Below, one piece after another: positions 35,601 to 48,300 of a DNA stretch of 64,000 nucleotides. The stretch covers positions 2,570,475-2,634,474 of the forward strand of contig NC_057763.1 in NCBI RefSeq assembly GCF_010389155.1. Direction: 5' to 3'. The number at the start of each line of letters is the position of its first letter. The first letter of the stretch is position 1. The stretch is from Erigeron canadensis (lineage: Eukaryota; Streptophyta; Magnoliopsida; Asterales; Asteraceae). The translations under genes were made by a program, and so were the position numbers. A model generated the notes under the pieces. It saw nothing but the letters and a program-made list of their open reading frames with translations. It made no database searches and had not been told where the DNA came from.

Positions 35601-38114
35601 CCGTAAAACCTACCGACTCTACATGAGTGTAGCCTGTTAAACTTCTTAGTTCAAAAGCAATTACATAGTGAACTAACGTTTAAAACAACATGACCTACCC
35701 ACCAATTTTGTATTTAAAAGCCAACTAAATAAAATACAACCATAATGTTTAAAATTTGGTAACAATCAATGTACATGGAATCAAAAACTGATAATACTTG
35801 GGAGTTGGAACTTGAAAAATCAATGATTTGCACCGAATTTTTCTGGTTCAATAGTCTACCTTTCCATTGTTTATGTAGGAACTTACAAAAAAAAAAAAAA
35901 ACTGAAGTTTTGTTATGAAAGAATCTACATTTGTCATAAAGAAACTCCAGCTATATGTGGGTGTTTGTATTATGTCCTAGATTTACACTATTAACACTAC
36001 AAATAAAGTATAAATCATATACGAGTGTTTTCTAAAACAATTTCCGAACTTAACTTGTTATTACAAAATTTAATTTAATACATACACACATTCTATCACA
36101 AGGTATGAACTAATACACGCACAGCCTATAAGGGACGAGATTATTTGGATTCTTTAAATGAAACTTTTATAGTTTCCACCATAAGTTGTTTCATAGTTGA
36201 TATATATTATGTGTACAATAAATGAAGATTAAGGCTCAGTTAGTCTATCCTTCCCCTCTTTGCCTTCTACCCTAATAAAAGGGTTAACTAAATACTAGTT
36301 TATTTTATGAACTTTGTTCTACATAAACATCCATAACTTATATGATTGTATCTGCTAGATATAAGTATGTATATTTAAAAATAATGTATGATTAACAGAT
36401 TCACCAAAACTCACCCGTATCGGAGAAAAACTGATACTGACTAAAATATATTACAATGTAAAAAAATGCACCTATAGATCTACATGAACCATTAACTATA
36501 GATTCAGGTACTAACTATCTTAGAAATATGCAGCAAAATGTATGTGAATATTATACGAAGTCCATAATATAACAAAGATCAAAGCAGCAGACTAGAAAAG
36601 GAGAGAAGTGCATACCAACATGCGAGAGATTGTTACTAATAGAGTCATAGGGTAAAATTCGAACCAATATTTACAAAGATTATAAGCAAGGGACAAACCA
36701 TTCAATAACGTAATTACACTGTTACAGATTGCTCTTTGTTTAAACTAAGCAAAACAATGCAAGTGTGCTTTTAATAACTCAACCCTTCATAAACTTAAAA
36801 AATAAGAAATGTTGACATCATTTTGACCAATGTGTTACGAGGGTTAAGAATGTGGGCACAGCCATCCTAGATTATAGAAACCATAACCTTGGTAGCAAAC
36901 ATGTAGGTCCTTGCATGTTTTGTTTTCTTTTCAAAAAATGAGCTATTTGACTTTGAGACAAAAACGTACAAGCTATCCACATGAAGATTGGTACCAGATT
37001 TATACTTAACTAAAATAAGACACAAATAGAACATGAGTTTGTGGGGATCAACCTCACTCTGCCTTAATGAGTGAATTATCGGATATCAGCTATGCAAACA
37101 TGAGACCAATTTCTAAATCCTATACACAATCTAAAAAGTAAAAAGAGAGGCACTTTTTATCCACCATGAAACAACACTTACGATAAATAAAAATCATAGT
37201 AATGTAATTCATCCCACTTCTTATTACTTAGGGCTGCAACCGAGTTCAGCTATTATAGATAACGAGCCGAGTTGTCATTTTTCAATCAAAACAGGATACA
37301 TACACTATCACTGATAGTCATTATTTCCTGATAATTTAACATAACAACCAAAATGTGCATATATACATACATATCTAATCCGGATATGAAGCACCATATA
37401 CAATGTAACATTCTAATTTATTAAATGCAACACTAAACTGTACAATTAGTCAGTTCGTGTGTGTGTGGAGTCAGAATCCAGTGAGAACCTGAATTTCAAT
37501 GACAAAAAAAACACCTTTATTTTCTTTAAAGTCCATATACCAATTGAGAAAAATAGACTACGATCATCTTTATTCAACTCGATGCTTGTGTACAATAACA
37601 AAGCGAAGTTTTTTCCGACCGAAAAGGGGAAAACTTATGATATCATTAATAAAAATTTGATCCACATAACAAACATAAATAAATTTTTTTTAATAAAGGC
37701 TTCACTTTGTAAAGTAATACAAAGGCGTTCTCGCAGTTCTCACCAGAACCTAACCCTACATAACTAACATATATATATTATATATATCGTAATTCAAGTT
37801 ATATATAAATATACTCATTATAACAATTCAGCACATAAATTAATGAATATGAAGAATAAAAAAGAAAAATTTGTACCTTCAGAAGCCGGCCGCTTCAAAC
37901 CGGCGTAAATCGACTCGACGGAAGTCGTACTAGCATCGACATCGACACCGGGAGGACCAGGCCACAATGAGGAAGCAGTTCCAACAGCAGATGAATAAGT
38001 ATATAAATTAGAAGTTGTTGATGAAGGATCTGCAGCGAGATACCTATACGCTGAAGGATCTGCAGGTACGTACTGATTTGTAGCTCCGGTATAACCGTAC
38101 AGGTGATTCGCCAT
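26633..38114 (-). CDS. HUA1: HUA1-like CCCH zinc-finger RNA-binding protein, six fingers, 12 exons
   Basis: HUA1 in Arabidopsis binds RNA in the nucleus and promotes correct processing of AGAMOUS pre-mRNA. Exons, in coding order: 37877-38114, 34856-35097, 31877-31936, 30675-30740, 30524-30580, 30237-30440, 30005-30042, 29843-29889, 29605-29720, 28665-28718, 28362-28511, 26633-26791; total 1,431 nt (476 aa). The start [20 protein letters not shown] matches the family. Six C-x8-C-x5-C-x3-H fingers are readable: [100 protein letters not shown] and [20 protein letters not shown]. All Cys and His are intact. Introns 1 and 2 are each nearly 3 kb and repeat-laden. Orthology to HUA1 is inferred from finger count and both termini. 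Confidence 0.92.
27770..28060 (+). repeat. SINE-like segment in HUA1 intron 11
   Basis: The word GGTCCGGCTCGAATCTTGGC near 28000 resembles a Pol III box B, and the region is more GC-rich than the surrounding intron. No A-box, tail or target duplication was established, so this is tentative. Confidence 0.25.
31094..31754. mobile_element. MITE of the GGGGAAAGATAA family in HUA1 intron 3
   Basis: Termini are GTGGGATAAATTGAGCC and, on the other strand, GGGGAAAGATAAAATGAGTC, flanked by TA inside (TA)n as for the 12243 element. Inner arms hold CTTACACATGTGTAAG palindromes and complementary CCACCACC/GGTGGTGG tracts. Between them lies a block with four to five copies of GGGTGATAGGTCATAG and CTCCGCCCTTA words that resemble the Helitron at 6146, suggesting a nested piece. 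Confidence 0.7.
32535..32815. repeat. Diverged minisatellite in HUA1 intron 2
   Basis: Repeated variants of TATTGTGTGTATCCAACTTTA occur roughly every 40-45 bases, at least six times, with substantial drift. No coding sense. Confidence 0.65.
32851..33712. mobile_element. Tourist-like (PIF/Harbinger) MITE in HUA1 intron 2
   Basis: An 862-bp element with ends GGGGGTGCCTTGTT and, on the opposite strand, GTGGGTGCTTGGTT, flanked by TAA on each side (32848-32850 and 33713-33715). The 3-bp duplication and GGGTGCTTGGTT end fit the PIF/Harbinger group. Subterminal GGAATGGGAAAGG words are mirrored at both ends. No transposase is encoded. Confidence 0.7.
34310..34830. repeat. About three diverged copies of a ~170-bp tandem unit in HUA1 intron 2
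   Basis: Shared words AACTATAGYCATA, AGCAAACCATC and GTGTTAGGA recur in the same order at intervals of about 170 bases, the copies drifting toward the right. Confidence 0.6.
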
Positions 38115-38720
38115 TATGATTTTATTGTAATATATAGATACAGATCGATGATAGATAGATATACGGATTTATATAGATGATGAGGATGATGGATTGAATA
38201 AGCGAAACCCTAGAAAGTGGAGATAAATTGTTAAAAATCTTTTGCTACTGGGGTTGTTAAAGTGTTATATAGTGAAAAAGGAGCAATTTTGGTCCTTCAA
38301 TATTAGACGAATGTTATATAGTGAAAAAGTAGCATTCTTTTGTTAGGAGTCATATGTCCGTGGCCACGTAGCACGGTGACGATGATGATAGCGACACGGG
38401 GGTGGTGGTGAAAGCGGCAGTGGTGACAGGCGGCGGCAATGGCCACATATGGTGGCAGTGATGAGTGGTGGAGCGGCAATTATGGTATATGTAAAAGTAA
38501 TTGATGTTAATTAAGTTATTGACTTATTATAGTTATTTTGAGAATTGAAGGGTTTATGTTGTAAATTATTGCATTAAATGTATTATAAGTATATTAGGTG
38601 AGATGTTTAAATTAAATTAAAGAGTGTGGTATTTTTGGTAGTTTGGAGTTGTAGTTTGATATTTAGGGAGAGGGTTACTCTTTTTATAGGGGTGTAGATA
38701 TAGATATGGATGTCATTGGG
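38115..38720. other. Upstream region of the HUA1-like gene
   Basis: The first 150 bases should be the leader and core promoter of the minus-strand gene. The word GTTATATAGTGAAAAAG occurs twice, near 38266 and 38313, and a GGTGGTGG-rich stretch runs from 38370 to 38480. No gene is supported. Confidence 0.4.
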
Positions 38721-38868
38721 GTTGGTGACTCTTTGGTAAGGTCTTTGACTTTGGGAAAATCCACTAAGGTTCGAGTCTCACTTCTTACATTTGTAGTGGT
38801 GGATGTGGATTAATAGAGATTTTTCAAGAGTCATGGGTTTAGGAATAATAGTAGATTAGAATGTCGTT
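38721..38868 (+). mobile_element. tRNA-derived SINE, plus copy
   Basis: The head GTTGGTGACTCTTTGGTAAG and the box-B-like AAGGTTCGAGTCTC at 38767 are spaced as in plant SINEs, followed by CACTTCTTACATTTG. The copy at 38925 on the other strand shares head, box B and downstream words in the same order. Confidence 0.6.
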
Positions 38869-38924
38869 CTAAAAAAAGATATAAATATTGATAACAAAAA
38901 AAGTTTTTTATTTTGAACTTAACA

Positions 38925-39117
38925 GTTAGTATTCGAGACACCACGGTGACATCCAATTGGGCGGTATGCGATGCTTGAACCAAGCATGTCTGGGATAAAC
39001 TCAAGACTCTCGACAAACCCTTTAATAATCCACCCATACAAATGTGAAAAGTGAGATTCGAACACAGATGGATTTCCTCAAAGCTAAATACCTTACCGAT
39101 GGGCCACCAGCTCATTG
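38925..39117 (-). mobile_element. tRNA-derived SINE, minus copy
   Basis: On the minus strand it reads GAGCTGGTGGCCCATCGGTA at the head, then a box-B-like TGTTCGAATCTCAC and CATTTGTATGGGTGGATT. It continues for about 70 bases beyond the part shared with the plus copy. A run of 11 C follows at 39125-39135. Confidence 0.6.
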
Positions 39118-42100
39118 TAACACACCCCCCCCCCCTCCTCTATCATATTCACATACTTATTTAACCTCAAAATCAAGTTAAATATCAAAAAATAATACAA
39201 CTACTACATCATAGACATATAACACAAACATACATAAACATATACAATAACTTATATGCATACATATACATAAAAAAACAAATAATCTTGAAGCCACATA
39301 TAGTATATACCTTTTTGTGAACATGGTATTTCTTTTGATATAATATAATTAAAAATAATGATAACTAGTTTAACAAATTATAATGAACTGTTAGATTGAA
39401 TATTCAGAATATATATAAATTCAAACTTGTATGGGTTTGAAATGAACACGACAAAAGTGGTGTCATTTGTTTCAAACACGAATACGACACAATTTTTTAC
39501 AAGTTATATGATAAGAAGTATTACGAAACCTGTTAAAAATTCTAATATAAATTGGGAACACATGAAAAAATCTGCTCAAAAAAGTGGTTATTAATTCAAA
39601 TTCATCATCTTCTTCATATAAAAGACACATGGAACCAAATAGTCATAGAAAAGGATAAGAGATCCGATTTTGTGAGAGTCACAACAACTTACATTAAGAA
39701 GAAAAAACTGAATGGATACGTATATTATTAAACTTCTTATATATAATATTTTTTAAATGTGTATCTAAATTTTTTCCTCAATTCACCTTTATTATATATA
39801 TATATTGACATGATAAGCATTTGGGATATCAGAAACATAGGTTTCGAAGACATCCAGGAAGACCCCCCATCTCTAGTTTCAATCGATAGTACACACAAAG
39901 AATTTTAGAATAAAGACGCAAACAATGATGTTGACAATGTAATAATTTCAAAGCATAGGTGAAGATTATAAAATTTGACTTTATGTTTTAATATTAAAAA
40001 GAGAGTTAGTTTTTAAAGGTCAAAACTTAAACCATAATCTTTTACTATGTATGTTTAGCAAGTATTATAATACAATGATTAAAACATACTACATATGTAT
40101 TAAAATACATACACATTAGTTACTAGATATATGCAATAGGTATTATTTTATATATACAACTGACATAAATGAGCTATTATTAAATTTCTACACCAAGTAC
40201 CTTTACAACAAAATTCATATTAAAATATAAAATATGATCATAGTTTAATAATAAAACAAGTTAAAGTTATAAATTATATCTATTTACAATATCTAACGTA
40301 ATATGTATTTCCATTGTTATATTAATGTACAATTTAAAATAAATATAAGTAATTAATAAAATATATTGTTTAACACAAATATACATATAAGAAAAAAAGA
40401 CTTATAGTTTATAACAGAATGGGAAGCACCAATTTGTACCACGACAAACACAATATTTTTTTATATAGTTTTTTTTGTAAGGAATATAATATAAATTACT
40501 TGGGAGTGTAATGATATAAGGGATATAGATAAAGAGAGTTGAGAAAAATGAGTTTAGAATGCCATAATATTTGAATAAAAAACTTGTATTGAAAATTTGT
40601 GGATACTTACAACTGAGAAGTGAAGGCCATTTACAGAGCCTTGAAGCTACATTATTCTAACTACATGATTACAACGTACAAAAGAAAATCAAAACAAGTT
40701 TTAAGATGATATCCTTTATTTGAATTATTATAATTGAATATTTTTTGAAATAAAAGGAAAAGAATCTGTATTATTTCTTGTCGGCCATGCTTTGAAATTA
40801 TTACTTTGCCAACGTCATTGCTTGCATCTTTCTTCTAAAAATCTATGTGTGTACTGTCGATTTGGAGACGAGGGATCATCCTGGATGTGTTCGAAAATCT
40901 GTGTTTCTGATATTCCACATGTTTATCTTGTCGCTTTCTCCTACAAATGGGAGATACATTTCCCAGTTCTAATGTACCCAAATGTGTACATAGTGTCCTT
41001 CTGCTACTAATTCACATTAGCTAGTGGTGGTTAATTTATGGTGAGAAGTTGGAACTCGATATTCGTCTTTGATTACTTGTTGATGGAGTAGACGGTTCTT
41101 GAAACTTTGAGTTGAGAATAAGGATGATATATTTGTTTGTCTTTTTGGCTCAATGTTCCCATATGGATCTATTGACATATTTTGAATGCTTATTATGTAG
41201 CATAATCAAATCTTAGGCTAATAACTTCTTGAAGATCATTTGGTTTGATTGGATTATCAATCTCATTACTTTATGTTAATGAGATTGGTGACCCATTAAT
41301 AAGATATCTGACTTTGAGGTATATAACCAAATATTTGGTCATTGTTTATTGATTCATTCCATAACCTTATGACAACTAAACATAACAATGAATCAGGGGC
41401 GAGCCTAGCTTGAGTCAGTTTGGGTTGGTTTTGGTCCAAAATCGAAACCCAAACCGAAACTTTCGGATTTTGAAAACCATAAACCGTTGGATTTGGTTTT
41501 GATTCAGTTTGATTTGTCGATTTTTTTTCTGTTTTGGGTTGGTTTTCGGTTTGATTTTTTTCTTGACAAAATATTACCGTTTGTTTATTGATTCCTATAT
41601 TATGGTATATTTACATGTACCAGAAAGCCTTAAACATGTGTGGATATGAGAATTTTCATGCACTTGATTTCTATTAATGTTTCCAAAATCTAAACTAGTA
41701 AAAAACAATTATAAATTGCAATATATCTTGTAGTGACAGTTAGTTGAGGGGTCCAAAATTATATATCTTTGTGAATTTAAATCACATGATATATATCATT
41801 TCAAGCAGAGAAAAATGGCTCCACATGATATATCACTCGAGTTGGTCAAAATAGTTAAATGTTGGATGTTTGTTGATAATAAATCACGTCAAATATCAGA
41901 TGTGTAAAAACTAACAACACTTGAAGGGCATAATATTCACACAACTCTTCAACAAGTTTAGTAATGAACATAACAGCCCTATTGTTCCGATGGAGAGAGT
42001 AACCTATGATTAGCGTTTCGGAAAATTTCCAAACGAACAATTTCACAAAATGTAAAGGTATTCATATTACAAATCTTACTAGAACTGCTCGTTTTTTTTT

Positions 42101-42187
42101 ATCAGAAGCTTGTGATTTGGTTTTTGATGCCGCAAGTAGCGGAAAATGATTCTTAATTGTTGGCACTAAAAATACAAAAGTTGATTC
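39118..42187. other. AT-rich intergenic region
   Basis: Long AT-rich stretch with no supported gene. Around 41395-41570 there are repeated GGTTTTGGTTTGGTT/CCGAAACC words of the kind found in plant hAT-type MITEs, similar to 11906-12060 and 61735-62675. The ORF at 40792 is short and lacks any family character. Confidence 0.4.
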
Positions 42188-42930
42188 TTGTAACATCCCA
42201 AGATTTTAAAGTAAAAGAAATTAACCCCTTTTTATAGTTTTAACATTAAATTAATTTCCTAGTATTTTATTTTTAGATATGGGGTTAATTTAGTTGGAAC
42301 TTTAACGGATAGTGGGTAATTTAATACCAAGAAAATCATATGGGACGTGGCATCTCCAAATAGTGTCAGCCCTCTTTTTCTTTTGAGTCACCTCCCACTT
42401 CACTTTTTCTTCTTCTTCTTCTTTTTCTTCTTCATTTCATGCATTCTTCTTACTTCCACTAAATCAAAGTTTAATATCCCAAGCCTAAGGTAGAAATCAA
42501 AATAATGATCATCATTAACAACTCTTATCAAGCAAGATTAAAAAGTTAGGGTTTGTGGAATTGTTGTGGAGGTGGCCGAAATTTTAAAGGAAGAAATTGT
42601 GAATTGAAAACCCTAAGTAATTGTCTTCTTTGTTGAGGTAAGGAATTTCCCCCAATTTAGCTTTATCTTTTCTTTTGCAATAAGGGTTCATGAAGGAACC
42701 CAAATTTGGGGTTTTGCTAGAAATTGGATTGTGGTTAAATTTCCCCAATTCCTTAGTTAACCTAGTTGTCATTGAGTTATATAATGTGTTTGATTATGAA
42801 ATTGATAAGTTCTTATGATAAATTGAATTTATGAGAAAAGAATAAGTTTTGTTAGCTATTGAAATGATGATGAAAAGGGTAGAATGAGCTACCTAGTGTT
42901 ATATATATAAAAAACTCTTATATTTTCGGT
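42188..42930 (+). mobile_element. Possible LTR-retrotransposon LTR fragment
   Basis: It starts TGTAACATCCCAAGATTTTA, the opening common to many plant gypsy-type LTRs, and goes on through a TTCTTCTTCTTC-rich leader-like stretch. No second LTR, primer-binding site or pol domain was found, so at most this is a solo or truncated LTR. Confidence 0.3.
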
Positions 42931-43199
42931 TTATCGAGTCGGGTCCTTTCAATTCTGTAGCTGTTAGCCTGTTAGCTGGTGGGTGCTAGCTGTAACCGAT
43001 AGTTGGAGGTTGTAGTTGTTAGATAAATTTAGGTGTTTGACAGAGTAGTTGTAGCTGTTAATAATATATGTAAAATGACAAAAATAGGCATACACATATT
43101 TTCATTCATAATTAAATATCACACGGTCATTTTAACAAAATAAAACATAATCATTTACAAAATACTCGAAAATATAATATAATAATACTAAATCACTAA

Positions 43200-43600
43200 T
43201 GACGTGCATTCCATATCAGAGTAGCAATATTGTTACGAACTTGTTTCATCTCATTCGTTCTTCCTCCAGATACACCGTCGATGTTTGTGTCACGGTTACT
43301 AACATCATGTAGTTCATCTCGTGGCGTGTAATTTGGATATTATTCCATTGTAGTAAACAAGATGTCTTCTTGAGAATTACAAATATATTTATGCAATGCA
43401 AATATAGCCATAATAATATCAATTTGTGTTTGCACGTTATACTTGGGTATTTCACCTAATATCTTAAATCGTTTCTTCATCTGTTTAAGAACCGACATAA
43501 CTCCAAAACCATTTCTTTTGGCCAATTTTCTTTCTTCCCTGTTTTATTATTGGATTCTTTCTTCCCTTTTTGTTTTTTAGATTCCATCTAGCAACTATAT
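43200..43600 (-). pseudogene. PIF/Harbinger transposase C-terminal remnant
   Basis: On the minus strand FGVMSVLKQMKKRFKILGEI, then TQIDIIMAIFALHKYI, matches the C-terminal part of Harbinger DDE transposases (ALP1-like), where the usual text is FGVLK-RFKIL and ALHN. A frame change then leads to MKQVRNNIATLIWNARH and a stop, the usual end of the family. The catalytic DDE region is missing, so it cannot be active. Confidence 0.75.
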
Positions 43601-44119
43601 ATACACAATTGCAATATGAGCTTATAAATAGCTACAATACACAATTGCAACACGAGTTTATAAGTAGCTACCCTATATATGTATGCTTCAGTTTATAACT
43701 TTACACATAAGCTTTCATCTATATATGGGCTAATAAGAGTATAGTCCAATAAGTTAATTAGTCATATCATCTAAGATGGTTACACATACAAACAATTTAT
43801 CTAGTTACTTCAATATTAATGAAAAAGGTCATGTTTATAAATTGCATAATATTATGGTTCAAGAACATGGTCATGTTCCTAACTTTTTTGTTAGACATCC
43901 TTGCCATTAAAATCATTACTTAATGCATAACTTCAAATATAAGTTTTTTTTTTCAGAACCAAATATAATACTTGTATTAAACGAATCAATCTAAAAGTTA
44001 TAATTCTACAATTAGTTACTGAATGAGAATAATATATGACCAAGAGAATTAGAACTGTGATGAATCCTTTAATTATATACTATACATGTTTCATCTTAAT
44101 CAACACATATACATAAAAT

Positions 44120-44310
44120 ATGCGTCGTAAACCACCATCCGGATATCAAAAATGTAAAAAGAAAAAACTAGATGAACAAATGATAAAGTCTCAAGCCGGT
44201 GCTTTGGATAAGTTTATACATAGACAACCGGTTGAATAGCACGTTGAGGCTAATAAACCAAACATCATTAATGATAATCATTACCATTCCTTACCTCCTA
44301 TAACATTTAT
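44120..44310 (+). pseudogene. hAT/ZMYM-type transposase N-terminal remnant
   Basis: A 39-codon frame starts MRRKPPSGYQKCKKKKLDEQ and runs through GALDKFI to a stop; the same frame then continues VEANKPNIINDNH. This layout (basic head, K-rich helix, LxKFI) is that of the N-terminus of plant TTF-type zinc-finger hAT transposases. Nothing further of the protein is present. Confidence 0.55.
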
Positions 44311-44678
44311 CGTCGTTTTTATATTTTAGTTTATATATTTATAATCGTTGCACCTATCCTTCGGGTTCTTTTTTTCCTCGGCTGAGGTCCATAAATCCTC
44401 AGAGACGGCACTGGCTGGTAGGTAGCTGAGTTTTTTTTTTTTTTTTTATATTTTAATTTTAGTGTTTAAGTTAACGTGTTGTGTAGATGTTACTTTAACT
44501 TCTTGAGTTTTTTTTTCCCTTTATTTTGAGTGGTAATATTTTAGTCATTCACACTATAACCACTAAATCCTTTTAAGACCTTTTCTTTTTACCATTAAAG
44601 TTTTATGTTTAACAATTTATGCGATACAATTTTAGTCTATTTTAATTTTCACAATCAAAGTTTTTAGCTTCTTATATA

Positions 44679-44891
44679 CTACCTCCGTCCCATTTTAATT
44701 GTCACGTTGACCAACTTTGACCGTAAATAACTTTGTTTGTACTATATGTTAGTTGATGAAACTTATATGGACGAAAAGTATATTAAAAACTCAATTCATT
44801 CATATATTTTATACCAAGTATTACATGATACAAACAAAGTTATTTACGGTCAAAGTTGGTCAACGTGACAATTAAAATGGGACGGAGGGAG
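44679..44891. mobile_element. Intact Stowaway MITE (CTACCTCCGTCCC ends)
   Basis: A 213-bp element with ends CTACCTCCGTCCCATTTTAA and, on the other strand, CTCCCTCCGTCCCATTTTAA, flanked by TA on both sides. Near-perfect inverted arms of over 40 bases hold the GTTGACCAACTTTGACCGTA words. This is the common plant Stowaway signature. Confidence 0.93.
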
Positions 44892-45382
44892 TATGTATTT
44901 TAAGAACATCGTAAGTTCATATATTCGCCATCAAAGCTTTATGTTTTAAAATTAACGGTGTATTATTTAACAACATATTTTTTTTTTTCTGATCATATAG
45001 TTAACATGTTAAAATTAATTACCGCATTCAAATCAATGTTTGGTTTTTAATCATCATATTCATTCCATTACCCCATCGAGTTGTTATTTCATTTTCAATT
45101 GTCATAAGTCATAACAAACATACTTTTAATTGTTTTTATTTAAAAAATATTCTAATTCGAGTATCTCATCTCCCCCATCAGTTTTTTCCTTTTTTTTTTC
45201 CTGAAAATTGAAGTGCTAAAAAATGCCACAATAAATCAATCAATCATCAAACAAAAACAAATCAATGAATTAAAACAATCATTCATTGATTTAATCGCCT
45301 TCAACAAATTCACTAATCACAATATACCGAATCATTCTCTTAGTTTTTACTTTCTTTATTTTGCAAGAAGAATCTCAGAGAT

Positions 45383-48300
45383 ATGGAATTCAAAGCGCGT
45401 GATTATAAAGCTAAAGAAGAAGCTTACTCTCTATCAGTTACTCGAGTTTCAGTTTCTTCACATCCTTTATCTTCATTATCATCATCATTATCATCGTCAT
45501 GTTCGCAGGTTTACATTCCTTCCTCGATCACATTGCTATGTAGTTATTGATTGATATTTGGTAGTGAGGTCGAGTTTATTGATATATGTATTTTTTTTAT
45601 GATCACATTGCAGTTTACGATAACTTATTTCATTTCATTTTGAATAAATATATAATTTTATATGGATATATATACAAGGCAAACTGAGCTGTGCTGCTAA
45701 TCCTTCTTGTATAGCGAAACCAACACGTTTACGAACAACATTTATAGATATTGGCGACATAACGTTACAATGCGTGTGATAAGTAATTGAACTAGGACAT
45801 TGAAAAAAAAACCATGAGATACAAAATTTGGCAACTTGCTATATGTGAGTGCTTGTGTAATGCGGCAGATGATACGATAGCCACAGGTGTTCTAAAAATT
45901 AAGTTATTAATAAAAACAAATTCAAGTATTAATATTGATATAAAAAAAACTTTTAAAGATTTTAGAAGCTAAGTAGTAAATAGATGCCTAAGTGGTAGGC
46001 AATGGTGATGATGTGGTCTGGGATGTATGTTGGGTGCAAACCTATGCTACACATTCATATATTTAAGAAATAAATGCCAATATATCTTAAGCGCTTTATC
46101 ACTGAGTGGTTTAGAGTAGAACCCTGTTAGACTTGTATATTGGGCATAGTGATGGCTAAGTATCAGTCTCGTTTTAATGAACCTAGAGACAGAGTCATTG
46201 ACATTTAGGGGTGTTATCGAGTCGAGCCAAGCTCGAGCTTAACATGGCTCGAGCTCGAACAATATTTGCTCGGCTCGAGCTCGACAGCTCGACGAGTTTT
46301 CAGTGTGTAGGCTCGAGCTCGACTCGTTGTACCCACATTATGGCTCGAGCTCGGCTCGAAAAGCTCGAAAAAGGCTCGAGTTTGGCTTGTGTCTATAAAC
46401 ATGACTCGAGCTCGGCTCAAAACTCGGCTCGAAAAGCTCGAAAATATATATCACTTATAACAAAATTTATACAAATAGCCCTTGTAGAATTATAAATTTA
46501 CTATTTAAGAATTATATATATAAATATATACATAGTATATGGAAAGCTCGAAAAGCTCGATAAGTATTCGAGCCGAGCTATGTAAAGCTTGAGCTCGACT
46601 CGATAATTATTTCGAGCCTAGGGCTCGAGCTCGAACTCGATAATAGTTCGACTTGATCGAGTGGAGCTCGAGTTGCTCGAAAAAAGCTCGGCTCGTTGGC
46701 AGCCCTAATATACATTAGACAATGACTGAATGACATGTGGATGATGTAGACTGCAATGCAGGCAGAGGCGATGATGTGGACTGCCATGTAGACGGACAAA
46801 ATGACATATTTGATGACACGGACCACTTCATAGGCCAGGGGTGATGGTGTGGAATGCCATGTAGACAGACACAATGGCATTGATGATGTGGACTGTACAT
46901 TGGCAAGGGTGAAATTGGGGCACGAATAACCTTCTGGCTGGACACACAGCATAAACTTCATAGGAATTATGTTGTTTTTGTGCAAAGTTGGATTTATTGT
47001 CACGTCACGGTTTTTATCAATGATGAAAAGTACCTCAAATAAGGATGATTTGAATATAAGTTATGATTATACTTAATGTTTTATTTAAAACTGATCACAA
47101 TTATGTTCTTTGTCTTTGAACATCGCCAAGGACTTGGGTTTTCATTTATGTTTCTGTTTCTTGAAGTTTCATTTGACAAATATAGATATATTCATTTTTC
47201 CTTATAGATAGTCATTCCATGTTCTTGAAAGTTTAGTATGGTAATGACCGGTAACTCCTGGTTATATATCTTAGCTTTGTTGCCTTTTTATGAACTCAAT
47301 TTGATATTTCTTGTGAGTTTTCTGTGAATGCTTGACTTGTTTTGTTTAGACCAATGCAAGGGAATGCAAGGGAATTACACTTGTAATTATCTTTTTGCTT
47401 GTGGATGTTAAATATTTGTACATTTGTGATTGTAATCTCACTTATAAGTTGTTTGTTATAGTGAGTGTCATATCAATTTCTAATTTGGTTGTTTCATAAT
47501 TTCACCTGATAGGATGACGTGAATATTGAATTCTTTGATCCGTTAAGGGGGGTGTCAATGGAAATCACGGAGCCTGTTGAAGATATGGCTGCTGCAGAAA
47601 AGAGTCCTGCTAGTCAAGCAGCCTCTCATCTCCCTGCAAAGGAATGGACATCTTTTACTAAGCTATTAATGCAGAGATTCCCTGTGCCAAAAATGATACC
47701 AGTTTCTTCGGTAAGTCTTTCAAACATTATGGTATATACAAAACCCAAAATTATTAGTTATGTGGATAAAGTCGAGTGATAGAATTATAAGTCAGTTCTT
47801 AACCCGGATCCTTTTTCACTACAGTTGTCAAGCAAAACTATAAAAGGGAGTAAGGGTATGGTGTATTACTATCTCTCTTGTTGCTTTTTCCATCTCCTCT
47901 TACCCATGACGAGCCGTAGGGCATGGGGAGATGATAACTGTGAGATTATAGTTGACTAACTTGCAAATATGTTTTATTAATTTTCTTATCAGGAATTGTA
48001 GAACTATCAACAAAGATGCAGTCAGATGAACTGAATGATTCTCAACCATTGTCTGAAGGAGGATTTAAGAGTGTTACCCAGCAGGAATATATCAAACGCC
48101 TGCATCAACTTAAAGACGAGATTATGCGTGCTTGGCGATCTGATGATCGTGTGACATCTTTAAAGATGTCAACTAAGGTAGCTATACATTGTTACTTTTT
48201 CCTAGATAGTCTGTTCCGAGAAGCTTATTTATGTGGTTGTTAATATGTTAACATTCATTTTTGGATAGTGGTTTTAGATTCCCATTCCTTTAAACTTCCA

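Noticed and set aside
40792..41010. 72-codon ORF upstream of 41 kb
   Set aside because: Cys-rich text without any spaced zinc-binding pattern or family resemblance, in AT-rich intergenic DNA.
46211..46495. ORFs on both strands across the CTCGAG repeat
   Set aside because: They exist because the repeat words lack stop codons. The text is low-complexity (SRAKLELNMARAR) with no family match.
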